Source of the DNA: Methanobrevibacter sp.
GTDB taxonomy: Archaea > Methanobacteriota > Methanobacteria > Methanobacteriales > Methanobacteriaceae
NCBI GenBank assembly: GCA_016291275.1
Contig: JAEEWY010000004.1
Location: forward strand, 1 to 22,509
Length of the DNA stretch: 22,509 nt
Reading direction: 5' to 3'
Shown here: positions 1 to 8,083 of the stretch, piece after piece
Numbering within the stretch: the first letter of the stretch is position 1
Layout: each line of letters starts with the position of its first letter
The notes under the pieces: generated by a model
The model's database searches: none
The model's input: the letters and a program-made list of their open reading frames with translations, nothing else
What the model was told of the DNA's origin: nothing
Translations under genes and position numbers: made by a program

Positions 1-215
1 GCATGTTCCTCTTCCTCTACAGTTCTGTCAGTGGATCCGTCATCAACTACGATAACCTCATTTACATATGACAACTTGCGAGCTACGCTTACCACTTTAG
101 CAACGGTAGCCTCTTCATTGTATGCAGGGATAACTATGGAAACTGATTTATCAGAACCTTTAGTTGTTTTGATTGAAGCAAGCAAAAACACTAAAATCAC
201 TACTAGCCAAGACAC
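1..215 (-). CDS. Family 2 glycosyltransferase, N-terminal part (runs off the left edge)
   Basis: The minus strand reads in frame from a GTG at 213-215 to the window edge, giving the first 71 residues of a longer protein. Residues 3-14 are hydrophobic (WLVVILVFLLAS), a likely N-terminal membrane anchor. They are followed by the GT-A opening of family 2 glycosyltransferases: IPAYNEE at about 29-35 and DDGSTD at about 58-63, which binds the nucleotide-sugar. An AGAGGTGA ribosome site lies 5 bases before the GTG, and an in-frame TAA just upstream makes GTG the only plausible start. The acceptor and donor cannot be told from this fragment. Enzymes of this shape are commonly dolichyl-phosphate or polysaccharide sugar transferases. 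The family call is firm; specificity is unknown. Confidence 0.85.
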   Translation of the reverse strand, partial: MSWLVVILVFLLASIKTTKGSDKSVSIVIPAYNEEATVAKVVSVARKLSYVNEVIVVDDGSTDRTVEEEEH

Positions 216-437
216 TTTTTCACCTCTTTAACATGAATTGATTTAAAATCTCATAGAATTTCAAAATACTATAATATTATTATTATGTTTTAAGAATGTA
301 TAAACCTTATTATTTTTTTTAAAAATTATACAAGTTAAGTTCGTAATTAGTGAAATGAAATAATCAAAAATAGCTATTGAAAAGGCTTGGAAAAGTTATT
401 TAAAACTAATGAAAAAATAGCTATGAAAGGTTTAAAA

Positions 438-494
438 AAATTATTGAAAATAATAAAAAAAGAAAAAAAGAAAGTTATCACAAAAGTGATAACT
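438..494 (-). terminator. Hairpin plus T-tract terminator of the permease gene
   Basis: A perfect 9-bp inverted repeat, AGTTATCAC (473-481) and GTGATAACT (486-494), encloses an AAAA loop. Read on the minus strand it begins 12 bases after the permease stop codon and is followed by a long T-rich run (complement of the A-rich stretch 438-472). The rest of the spacer back to the glycosyltransferase start at 215 is AT-only DNA with no gene that I can support. It must also hold that gene's promoter, but no single TATA box stands out. Confidence 0.65.
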
Positions 495-506
495 ATTTTT
501 CTACAA

Positions 507-1844
507 CTAGAGTCCGAAGAATACGTATAATGCGAATATGATTACCATAATCCACATAATCCAACTGAACTCTTTAGCTTTACCGGTAGCAATGGATGCA
601 ATTGCGTAAGTGACGAATCCCCATGCGATACCTAAGGAAATGGAGTAGGTTAAAAGCATCATGATGATTGTCATGAATACGGAAGCAGCTACAACCATGT
701 TGTCCCAGTCCACTTCTTTTAATTGTACGATCATTAAGATACCTACAATTACTAATGCTGCAGCAGTTACAGAAGAAGTAAACAATGCTAAAACAGTAGG
801 AGCAAAGATAAGTGCGAGTAAGAAGAAGATACCGGTGAATACAGCGGTTAAACCAGTTCTACCACCAAGACCGATACCGGTTGCACTTTCTACGTATGCA
901 GTTAAGGTTGAAGTACCTAAAATAGCACCAATGATTCCACTGATAGCGTCCCCGAGGAAAGCTTTGTCAATACCTTCAGCGTTACCTTCTTCATCAACGA
1001 AACCACATTGATTTGCTAATGGAATCAAGGTTCCAGTAGTATCAAAGAAAGTCACGAATAATAAAGAGAATAAAATCATGATCAAGTTAGGGATGTTGGA
1101 GAATAATTGGGTAAATCCAGTTGCAAATGCACCAACTACAGAGGTATCAAAACTGAATGATACGAATTCTGCAGGAATTGCAGGCATAATAGGATCTCCA
1201 GCACCGAAACCGAATAAGGTAAAGATTACACCTAAAATTGCAGTTATCACTAAACCAAGGAATACAGCTGCAGGTACTTTCTTAATGTATAAGACTAAGG
1301 TAAGCAAGATACCAATTACTGCTAAAAGTGCAGGAGCGGATAAGATGGTACCCATACCTACTAAAGTAGCAGGGTCAGCTACGATAATTCCAGCACCTTT
1401 CAATCCGATAAATGCTAAGAAGAAACCAATACCAGCACCAATTGCTAATTTTAAGTCAAATGGAAGTGCATTGAGAATAGCTTCCCTTAAACCGGAAATG
1501 GTAATTAATAAAAAGATTATACTTGAAACAAATACAGCTGCAAGTGCAGTTTCCCAAGTGTTACCCATAGTTAAGATAATTGTATAGGTAAACAATGCAT
1601 TCATACCCATACCAGGAGCAAGACCAACAGGGTATTTGGAAATAAGACCCATGATGATACAAGAGACCCCTGAAGCAAGAGCAGTTGCGAAAAATACTCC
1701 TGTTGCAGGCATTCCACCTTCAGCAAGCATAGTAGGGTTTACACCTAAAATGTAAGCCATTGCTAAAAAGGTGGTTAAACCAGCAAGTAACTCAGTTTTT
1801 AGATCAGTATTATTTTCATCTAATTTAAAAAATTTGTTTAACAT
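507..1844 (-). CDS. NCS2-family (AzgA/PbuG-like) nucleobase permease
   Basis: A polytopic membrane protein of 445 residues, the normal length for the NCS2 xanthine/uracil/purine permeases, which import nucleobases with protons. Hallmarks are TTFLAMAYIL and VNP near residues 24-38, the glycine-rich GMGMNALFTYT segment, FFDTTGTL in the second half, and STLTAYVESATGIGLGGRTG after it. These place it in the AzgA/PbuG branch, usually specific for adenine, guanine or hypoxanthine. The reading frame is open four codons further up, to a TTG, but the ATG at 1842-1844 has a GAGGTG ribosome site 4 bases before it and gives the family's usual N-terminus. It stands alone, with a terminator hairpin after it. 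The nearby purine gene purE is suggestive, but lies beyond a glycosyltransferase on the other strand. Exact substrate is not readable. Confidence 0.9.
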   Translation of the reverse strand: MLNKFFKLDENNTDLKTELLAGLTTFLAMAYILGVNPTMLAEGGMPATGVFFATALASGVSCIIMGLISKYPVGLAPGMGMNALFTYTIILTMGNTWETALAAVFVSSIIFLLITISGLREAILNALPFDLKLAIGAGIGFFLAFIGLKGAGIIVADPATLVGMGTILSAPALLAVIGILLTLVLYIKKVPAAVFLGLVITAILGVIFTLFGFGAGDPIMPAIPAEFVSFSFDTSVVGAFATGFTQLFSNIPNLIMILFSLLFVTFFDTTGTLIPLANQCGFVDEEGNAEGIDKAFLGDAISGIIGAILGTSTLTAYVESATGIGLGGRTGLTAVFTGIFFLLALIFAPTVLALFTSSVTAAALVIVGILMIVQLKEVDWDNMVVAASVFMTIIMMLLTYSISLGIAWGFVTYAIASIATGKAKEFSWIMWIMVIIFALYVFFGL

Positions 1845-1984
1845 AAAACACCTCAAGTACGAAAACTATTATATGAGTTAAAGTTTTCTACAATAATATT
1901 TTTATTATTTATCTTTATTAAGTTTTTGATATTTTTGTAATACATGAAGGTGTTAATGAAAACAATTAATAATTGAAAACAAAC

Positions 1985-3118
1985 TCAAAACTTTCTTATA
2001 TGCCTTCTAAGTCTTCTAAGAGGTTCGGTAATTTTCCAACTTTTGGAATTTAAAATTTCCCTATTTCTGCTTTTGGATTTTTGTAATTTTTCATTTAGCC
2101 TTTTGTTTTCATCGCTTAAAGATTTGTTTTCCCTTTTTAAGCCATTGATCTCATCATTGGCTTTAATTTTATAGTTATACTCTTCAAGGGAATTGGAACT
2201 TAAAATGGTGTTGACCTTAAGTGATGTGTCATTGGGCAATAATTCATTGCTTAAATCCACTGACTTAAGTTCCTCTTTCGCTAAATAAAAATACTCTTCA
2301 GGCCTTCCATATATTTCATATGTGATTCTATTGGCCTTGAAATAATCGAATTCCTTTTTGAACTCTTCCATGTAATCTTCAGACAATAGGAAATCCTCAA
2401 CTATATTGATTATCCTAAAGATATGATCATATTTCTTCAGTCTATTGTTTGTGATTGAACCTGCATTGTCTATTCTATAGCGATAGAGATGCTCTGGAAC
2501 GAATGATATCTTAGATGCCTTTAGAAATGTCATTACATGAAACGGAACATCGTTATGGTTCAAGTCATTTGGAAACTTGAAGCACTCATGAGCATCTAAA
2601 AATTCCTTTTTGTATAGCTTAAGCCAAGGGGCAAATGGACCTGTGAAAGGGCCTACTCTATAGTCATGCCAATCGAATGTGAAATTATCAAAATCGGCAC
2701 TGGCAAACTGCATTTCCAGGTTAGGGCCTGAATGAGTTAAAAACTTATTGTCCTGATACTGGTCAAACTTAAAGAATACAATCTCTGAATCGTTTCTGAT
2801 TGCATTCTCATATGCCTTTTCCAAAGCATCACTTTCAAAAAAATCGTCTGCGTCAAAGAAGTAGACATAATCTCCTGATGCCTTTTTCATTCCATAGTTT
2901 CTTGCAGCCCCTGCACCTTGATTTTCCTGAACAAAGACTTGAATCCTTGAATCAGAGGATGCAATGCTATTTAATATCTTCAATGAATCATCAGAAGATC
3001 CATCATCGATGCAGATTATTTCTATGTCCTTGAAAGTCTGATTCAGAATGCTTCCCAACGACTCTTCAAGATAATCCTCACAATTGTAAACAGGGACAAT
3101 AACCGAAATCCTCACCAT
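1985..3118 (-). CDS. Family 2 glycosyltransferase with C-terminal coiled coil
   Basis: A 377-residue soluble GT-A enzyme. It opens directly with VIVPVYN (residues 7-12), followed by DDGSSD at 38-43 and the metal-binding DADD at 89-92, the standard nucleotide-sugar and Mn-binding elements of family 2. Residues of roughly 316-356 are highly charged with heptad-like spacing and probably form a coiled coil. The tail SWKITEPLRRLRR is a basic ending seen in many polysaccharide-building glycosyltransferases. ATG at 3116-3118 is preceded by AGGTG. There is no membrane segment. It is transcribed away from purE and shares a divergent spacer with it. A role in a surface glycan fits the LicD genes elsewhere in the window, but donor and acceptor are unknown. 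Confidence 0.88.
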   Translation of the reverse strand: MVRISVIVPVYNCEDYLEESLGSILNQTFKDIEIICIDDGSSDDSLKILNSIASSDSRIQVFVQENQGAGAARNYGMKKASGDYVYFFDADDFFESDALEKAYENAIRNDSEIVFFKFDQYQDNKFLTHSGPNLEMQFASADFDNFTFDWHDYRVGPFTGPFAPWLKLYKKEFLDAHECFKFPNDLNHNDVPFHVMTFLKASKISFVPEHLYRYRIDNAGSITNNRLKKYDHIFRIINIVEDFLLSEDYMEEFKKEFDYFKANRITYEIYGRPEEYFYLAKEELKSVDLSNELLPNDTSLKVNTILSSNSLEEYNYKIKANDEINGLKRENKSLSDENKRLNEKLQKSKSRNREILNSKSWKITEPLRRLRRHIRKF

Positions 3119-3158
3119 GCAAACACCTAAAAATAACTCAGTTAAGTTTTAATTAAAT

Positions 3159-3169
3159 ATTATATATTA
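3159..3169 (-). promoter_or_regulatory. TATA-like element for the glycosyltransferase ending at 1985
   Basis: On the minus strand this reads TAATATATAAT, about 45 bases before the ATG at 3118, so transcription would begin about 20 bases before the start codon. This fits an archaeal TATA box. The whole spacer is AT rich, so chance matches are common. Confidence 0.35.
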
Positions 3170-3206
3170 GTAAATAGAAATATAAATATAATCTAAATTT
3201 ATCTTG

Positions 3207-3216
3207 AAAAATATAT
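3207..3216 (+). promoter_or_regulatory. TATA-like element for purE
   Basis: AAAAATATAT on the plus strand lies about 45 bases before the purE ATG. A start of transcription about 25 bases downstream would leave a leader of about 20 bases containing the AAAGGAG ribosome site. Positioning is right for an archaeal promoter, but the surrounding DNA is AT rich. Confidence 0.4.
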
Positions 3217-3259
3217 CTTAATAAGTTTATATCATTTAGAATAATAAAGGAGAAATCAA

Positions 3260-4264
3260 ATGATTCCAAAAGTAATGATAATTCTTGGAAGTGCTTCTGA
3301 TAAGGAAATAGCTCTAAAATCAATAAAGATATTGGAAAAACTTCAGATTCCATATAGTTTAAAAGTCGCTTCTGCTCACAGAACCCATGATAAGGTCAAA
3401 AAGCTTGTTATGGACGCTACAAAACAAGGGGTAGAAGTATTCATAGGAATTGCAGGCCTTGCCGCTCACTTGCCTGGTGCAATAGCTGCATATACCCACA
3501 GACCTGTCATTGGAGTTCCTGTAGACGGTGCAGTTGGAGGCCTTGATGCATTGTATGCATGTGTTCAAATGCCTTTCCCTACAGCAGTCACTACCGTTGG
3601 AATAAACAGGGGAGACAATGCTGCAATACTTGCTGGGGAAATCATCGCAAGCTATGATGATGCTGTTGCAGAAAGGATATCTGACTTGCGTGTTGAATAT
3701 CAGAAAAAGGTTGAAGCAGGTGAAAAGGAACTTATTGAAAGTCTTGAAGGCGAATACTTCCAAAAAGACTTTTTGGCTGAAGAAAACTATGAGAAGATTG
3801 ATTTTGAAGAGTTGGATGACACTCCAGATGTAATGATACTTGCAGGAAGCTATTCCGATATGGAAATAGCTAAAAATGTAGCTATACTGCTTGAAAGAAT
3901 GCAAATTGAATATAAATTGGATTATATTTCTCCTATAAGACATGCAAAAGACTTTGAAACTTACATGAGCAAAAGAAACAATGCTAAATTATTCATTGCT
4001 ATAAGCGGTTTATCCGCACTTGTAGCGGGATCTGTTGTTGCATTGACTGAAAAGCCAGTGATTGGTGTTCCATGCTCCAAAAAACTAGATGGTCAGGATG
4101 CGTTGCTCACTATGGCAAACATGCCTCCAGGAGTGCCTGTCGGAACAGTTGGAATAGACAATGGAAGAAATGCAGCAATAGTTGCAGGGGAAATCCTTGC
4201 AATATCTGATGAGAAAATAGAAGAGAACTTGAAATGGATTAAGTACAAGAATGCTGACTTATGA
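3260..4264 (+). CDS. purE: PurE, two-domain 5-aminoimidazole ribonucleotide carboxylase/mutase
   Basis: PurE acts in purine synthesis, forming carboxyaminoimidazole ribonucleotide (CAIR). This protein of 334 residues is about twice the usual PurE length and contains two PurE-like halves. The first (about 1-135) has GSASD (10-14), SAHRTHD with the catalytic His at 40, AAHLPG (68-73) and the VQMPFPTAVTTVGI segment. The second (about 188-318) repeats the fold: AGSYSD, then SPIRHAKD at 224-231, GLSALVAG, and NMPPGVPVGTVGI. In the second half the catalytic His is replaced by Ile (226) and the AHLPG His by Leu (254), so only the first half looks active. A strong AAAGGAG lies 8 bases before the ATG. 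Two-domain PurE proteins are, to my knowledge, found in related methanogens. It is followed 58 bases later by the UbiD-family gene on the same strand. Confidence 0.92.
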   Translation: MIPKVMIILGSASDKEIALKSIKILEKLQIPYSLKVASAHRTHDKVKKLVMDATKQGVEVFIGIAGLAAHLPGAIAAYTHRPVIGVPVDGAVGGLDALYACVQMPFPTAVTTVGINRGDNAAILAGEIIASYDDAVAERISDLRVEYQKKVEAGEKELIESLEGEYFQKDFLAEENYEKIDFEELDDTPDVMILAGSYSDMEIAKNVAILLERMQIEYKLDYISPIRHAKDFETYMSKRNNAKLFIAISGLSALVAGSVVALTEKPVIGVPCSKKLDGQDALLTMANMPPGVPVGTVGIDNGRNAAIVAGEILAISDEKIEENLKWIKYKNADL

Positions 4265-4322
4265 TTATTGAAATTTTAATACTGATAAATTCTGATTAAT
4301 TAAAAGGGGAGATGAGATTTTT

Positions 4323-5588
4323 ATGACTAAAGACATTATTAATGTAATTCAAATTGATGAAGAGCTTGATGCTGAATATGAAGCTGCAAAGGTGCTTCGT
4401 AAATATCCGAAGGACACCGTTATGCTAAACAACATAAAGGGATATGACATCCCAGTTGTCTCTGGTATCTGCAATACAAGAGAAAAGATAGCACAATCTC
4501 TTGGCTGTCAGGTAGATGAGATCCTATACAAGATAATTGATGGAATGAACAATCCAACTCCTGTTACAAAATTTATCGACTTGGTGGATGAATACGACAG
4601 CAAAAGAGTAGATTTAGGAAAGATTCCAATCCTTACACATTACAAGCGTGATGGCGGTGCATACATCACTGCAGGTGTTGTATTTGCAAGAGACCCTGAA
4701 ACAGGAGTTCAAAACGCTTCAATTCACAGAATGCTTGTTTTGGAAAAGAACAAATTGGCTATCCGTATCGTGCCAAGAAACCTTTACACATACTTCCAAA
4801 AGGCAAAGGACATGGGTAAGGACTTGGACATTTCAATAGCTATTGGAATGGAACCTGCTATTCTTCTTGCATGTACCACTTCAATTCCAATAGATGCTGA
4901 TGAGATGGAAGTTGCAAACAGATTCAAGGGTGGAGAATTGGAATTAGTGACTTGCAAGAACGGTATCAATGTGCCTGAAGCTGACATCATCTTTGAAGGT
5001 AAGATACTTATCGATGAAACAGCTCCAGAAGGTCCATTTGTAGACTTAACTGACACTTATGATTATGTAAGGGAGGAGCCTGTAATCAAGTTAAGCAAGA
5101 TGTACATCAAGAAGGAAAATCCAATGTACCATGCAATCTTGCCAGCAGGATTTGAACATAAATTGCTTCAAGGAATGCCACAGGAACCAAGAATATTCAA
5201 TGCAGTGAAAAATACCGTTCCTACCGTTCAGAATGTGGTTTTAACAGAAGGAGGCTGCTGCTGGTTGCATGCTGCAGTTTCAATCAAGAAGCAAACTGAA
5301 GGTGACGGAAAGAACATCATCATGGCTGCACTTGCTGCACACCCATCATTGAAGCATGTGGTAGTGGTTGATGAGGATGTTGACATCTTTGATCCTCAAG
5401 ACATTGAATATGCAATAGCTACACGTGTGAAAGGTGACGATGATATAATCATTGTGCCTAAGGCAAGAGGTTCTTCTTTAGATCCAAAAGCTTCTGAGAT
5501 TGATGGAACAACAACTAAAGTAGGTGTAGATGCTACCAAATCAATTTTAGAACCTGAAAAATTCGAAAGAGTAAGCTTTAGTGAATAG
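4323..5588 (+). CDS. UbiD-family decarboxylase, probable anhydromevalonate phosphate decarboxylase
   Basis: UbiD enzymes use prenylated FMN to decarboxylate unsaturated acids. At 421 residues this matches the shorter archaeal type rather than the roughly 490-residue bacterial UbiD. Visible family elements are GGAYITAGVVFARD (about 111-124), NASIHRM (131-137) with the Asn and Arg of the cofactor/metal site, EGPFVDLTDTY (236-246), and the PEDPxxH-type equivalents further on (ILPAGFEHKLLQGMP). In archaea the enzyme of this type is known to decarboxylate trans-anhydromevalonate 5-phosphate in the modified mevalonate pathway for isoprenoid lipids; assignment here rests on family and archaeal context. 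It needs a UbiX partner, not present in this window. GGGGAG lies 11 bases before the ATG. No link to the phosphonate genes downstream is evident. Confidence 0.82.
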   Translation: MTKDIINVIQIDEELDAEYEAAKVLRKYPKDTVMLNNIKGYDIPVVSGICNTREKIAQSLGCQVDEILYKIIDGMNNPTPVTKFIDLVDEYDSKRVDLGKIPILTHYKRDGGAYITAGVVFARDPETGVQNASIHRMLVLEKNKLAIRIVPRNLYTYFQKAKDMGKDLDISIAIGMEPAILLACTTSIPIDADEMEVANRFKGGELELVTCKNGINVPEADIIFEGKILIDETAPEGPFVDLTDTYDYVREEPVIKLSKMYIKKENPMYHAILPAGFEHKLLQGMPQEPRIFNAVKNTVPTVQNVVLTEGGCCWLHAAVSIKKQTEGDGKNIIMAALAAHPSLKHVVVVDEDVDIFDPQDIEYAIATRVKGDDDIIIVPKARGSSLDPKASEIDGTTTKVGVDATKSILEPEKFERVSFSE

Positions 5589-5675
5589 ATTATTATTAAA
5601 ATTTTTAGATAATCATTTTTATTGATGATTCAAATAGGAAATGAGATTTTCTATAGATGGAAATTAGGTGATTTA

Positions 5676-6647
5676 ATGAAAAAAGTAGGTGTAATAGGAG
5701 GAGGTAGTTTAGGAACAGCCCTTGCACAAATCCTATCTCAAAATGTGGAAGAGGTATGCCTGCATTTAAGAAGAAAGGAATTGGCAGAGACAATCAATCA
5801 AACCGGCTTCAACAATGAATACTACCCAAATACCAGATTGAATGAAAACATTATGGCTACTGTGGATTTCAACGACTTGAAGGACTGTGAAATTGTCTTC
5901 TTATCCGTTCCATCATCTGCCCTTAGGGAAACATTGGCGAGCCTTAAGGAATTCATAGATGAAAGCAAAATTCTCGTATCCACTGCAAAGGGTATAGAAT
6001 ACCCTTCACTAAAGACCATGGGAAATCTTATTGAGGAATACTTCAACGATGAATATGTCTCATTATCCGGCCCTAATTTTGCATCTGAAATGGTATTGAA
6101 TCTTGAAACCGTTTCAAATATCGCTTCAAAAAATAAGGATAATGCAAGGAAAGTCAAGGAAGCATTGACAACTCCCCAATTCAAGGTGAAGATAATCGAT
6201 GATGTTGCAGGGCTTGAAATATGCGGTGTCATAAAAAACATCAATGCAATAGCTAACGGAATCTGCAAAGGAATGAACATCAATGAAAATGCAAGGTATG
6301 CAATCTTGACAAAAGGATTTGAAGAAACCCAAAAAATAGTTGAAGCCATTGGTGGAGACCCATCAACAGTCAAGGAATACTGCGGTTTCGGTGACCTGGT
6401 GCTTACATCAACTTCAAATGAAAGCAGAAATCATACATTAGGAATGCTTTATGGCCAAAGGATCATTGTTGATGAGGATGCAAGCGGAATAGTTGTTGAA
6501 GGAAAGAAATCAATCAAGGCCATAAGGGACATCTGTGAAAAAACAGATACTGAAAGCATAGTGGTTGATTTTGTTTATGATGTTGTTGTAAACCAAATAA
6601 GGCCTAAAATGGCTTTCAGAAAACTATGGGAAAGAATTGAAGATTAA
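5676..6647 (+). CDS. gpsA: NAD(P)-dependent sn-glycerol-3-phosphate dehydrogenase
   Basis: GpsA interconverts dihydroxyacetone phosphate and sn-glycerol 3-phosphate. The 323-residue protein has the N-terminal Rossmann signature IGGGSLGTALAQ (7-18), SVPSSALR (77-84), STAKGIE (102-108), SGPNFASE (131-138), the catalytic Lys in VIKNINAIANG (Lys187) and GFGDLVLTSTSNESRN (237-252), all diagnostic. The frame is open 18 codons further up, but ATG at 5676 has an AGGTG ribosome site 5 bases before it and leaves the nucleotide-binding loop at the usual distance from the N-terminus. Archaeal lipids are built on sn-glycerol 1-phosphate, made by an unrelated enzyme, so a GpsA in an archaeon points to another use. 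The next gene is a TagD-like glycerol-3-phosphate cytidylyltransferase, suggesting that both supply CDP-glycerol for a surface polymer. Confidence 0.9.
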   Translation: MKKVGVIGGGSLGTALAQILSQNVEEVCLHLRRKELAETINQTGFNNEYYPNTRLNENIMATVDFNDLKDCEIVFLSVPSSALRETLASLKEFIDESKILVSTAKGIEYPSLKTMGNLIEEYFNDEYVSLSGPNFASEMVLNLETVSNIASKNKDNARKVKEALTTPQFKVKIIDDVAGLEICGVIKNINAIANGICKGMNINENARYAILTKGFEETQKIVEAIGGDPSTVKEYCGFGDLVLTSTSNESRNHTLGMLYGQRIIVDEDASGIVVEGKKSIKAIRDICEKTDTESIVVDFVYDVVVNQIRPKMAFRKLWERIED

Positions 6648-6662
6648 TCAATTTATTTATAT

Positions 6663-6686
6663 TCATGCTTATTATCATGCTTATTA
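6663..6686 (+). repeat. Perfect 12-bp tandem direct repeat
   Basis: TCATGCTTATTA occurs twice with no gap (6663-6674 and 6675-6686) in the 70-base spacer between gpsA and the TagD-like fusion gene, about 30 bases before the next start codon. It may be slippage or a small operator. Confidence 0.6.
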
Positions 6687-6717
6687 ATTATTAAAATCAA
6701 ATAAAAGAGGACTTACT

Positions 6718-8022
6718 ATGAAAAAGATTATCACATATGGAACATTTGATTTATTTCATATAGGACACTATAACATTTTAAAAAGAGCAAAGGAACATGG
6801 AGACTATTTGGTTGTTGGTGTCACTGGTGAAAACTATGACATTGGCCGTGGAAAGCTGAATGTTCATGATTCACTTGCAACAAGAATTGAAAATGTGGTG
6901 AACACCGGATTTGCAGATGAGATCATCGTTGAGGAATATCTCGGACAGAAGATAGGGGATATCATCAAATACGACATTGACGCATTTGTAATCGGTGATG
7001 ACTGGAGAGGAAAATTCGATCATTTGTCCAGATATTGTGATATGATTTACCTTGAAAGAACAAAAGGAATATCCAGCACACAAATCAGGGAAGAGAAATT
7101 CGACCAATATGACATTGGAATAATCTGTGACTTTGCAGATGACAATCAAATAGTGAATGAGGCAAAGTTGGTTAATGGTTTTGAAGTGAAGAATGTCTAT
7201 TGTGACAATGAAGAGGAATTAGACCTATTCCAGAAAAAGTATTCCCTTCCTAATGTTTTTGATGATGATAATGAACTTATCGAGTCCTCAGATATCGTTT
7301 ATATACGCTGTTCCATAGAAAAAAGATTCAATTTCATCAAAAGGGCATTGAAGCTTGGAAAGCATGTGATTTATGATCCTCCAGCAACATTCAAGACAAG
7401 CGAGTTGGAAGAGCTTATGAACCTTGCTAAGGAAAAGAACCTCATATTGATGGAAAACATCAAGATGGTTCACATCTATGTGTTCAACCAGCTCCTATGG
7501 ATGACACAAGGCGGATTGATTGGAGACATATTGAGCTTTAACTGTTCCATTTCAAAAAATGATGCAAGCCGTTCCAACCTATTCTATGACTTAAGCTCCA
7601 TTGCAATATTGCCTATGCTTAAGATAATGGGTTCAGATTGGGAAAAGGCAGACTTCCAGGTTAAAAAGGATGGAGAGAATATTGAATTTGCATCCATGAA
7701 CTTTGTCTATCCAAATGGAAGAGCAGTGATTAACGTTGGAAACGAGATACGTGTTGACAACCAATTGGAAATCATTGGGACAAAGGGAACAATCAGGATG
7801 AAAGGCGCTTGGTGGAGAAGCAAGAGCTTTGAGCTTCACACTCCAGGATCCAAGGAAGTCCAGATATATAATACAAACTTTGAAGGAAATGGATTCAAAT
7901 ACCTAATCAGAGCAATGTCAAGAATGCTATCAAGAAATCGCACTGATTCCAAAAGCATATTTGAAGATGAATCCTTCAATATAGTAAAGATATTGGAGCA
8001 AGTCAAAAAGGCTGAAAATTAA
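6718..8022 (+). CDS. TagD-like glycerol-3-phosphate cytidylyltransferase fused to a Gfo/Idh/MocA-like domain
   Basis: Residues 1-128 are a close match to glycerol-3-phosphate cytidylyltransferase (TagD), which makes CDP-glycerol from CTP. They contain YGTFDLFHIGH with the HxGH motif at 14-17, GDDWRGKFDHL at 93-103 and RTKGISST at 114-121, all intact. From about 131 to 434 a second domain has the layout of the Gfo/Idh/MocA oxidoreductases (ALKLGKHVIYDPPATFKT, then a C-terminal sheet domain with EIIGTKGTIRMKG). Its expected GxGxxG dinucleotide loop is replaced by GIICDFADD, and the EKP motif by DPP, so dehydrogenase activity is doubtful. AAGAGGA lies 8 bases before the ATG. It follows gpsA by 70 bases, consistent with a GpsA to TagD supply line. 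Nucleotidyltransferase-reductase fusions are known for CDP-ribitol synthesis (IspD-type plus SDR), but with other domain families. Confidence 0.85.
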   Translation: MKKIITYGTFDLFHIGHYNILKRAKEHGDYLVVGVTGENYDIGRGKLNVHDSLATRIENVVNTGFADEIIVEEYLGQKIGDIIKYDIDAFVIGDDWRGKFDHLSRYCDMIYLERTKGISSTQIREEKFDQYDIGIICDFADDNQIVNEAKLVNGFEVKNVYCDNEEELDLFQKKYSLPNVFDDDNELIESSDIVYIRCSIEKRFNFIKRALKLGKHVIYDPPATFKTSELEELMNLAKEKNLILMENIKMVHIYVFNQLLWMTQGGLIGDILSFNCSISKNDASRSNLFYDLSSIAILPMLKIMGSDWEKADFQVKKDGENIEFASMNFVYPNGRAVINVGNEIRVDNQLEIIGTKGTIRMKGAWWRSKSFELHTPGSKEVQIYNTNFEGNGFKYLIRAMSRMLSRNRTDSKSIFEDESFNIVKILEQVKKAEN

Positions 8023-8083
8023 TTAAATTAAATAAAACTGATGAATACTGATATTATTAAAAAAAGAGTTTAGGAGAGAGATT

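Noticed and set aside
31..231. Open frame on the plus strand at the left edge
   Set aside because: It is antisense to a clear glycosyltransferase N-terminus (IPAYNEE, DDGSTD) with a good ribosome site on the minus strand.
1078..1587. 169-codon open frame on the plus strand inside the permease
   Set aside because: Low-complexity Ile/Lys/Pro/Ala-rich translation, exactly antisense to conserved permease helices; a shadow frame.
3359..3943. 194-codon minus-strand frame inside purE
   Set aside because: Antisense to conserved PurE motifs, no recognisable domain and Cys/Ser/Tyr-rich composition.
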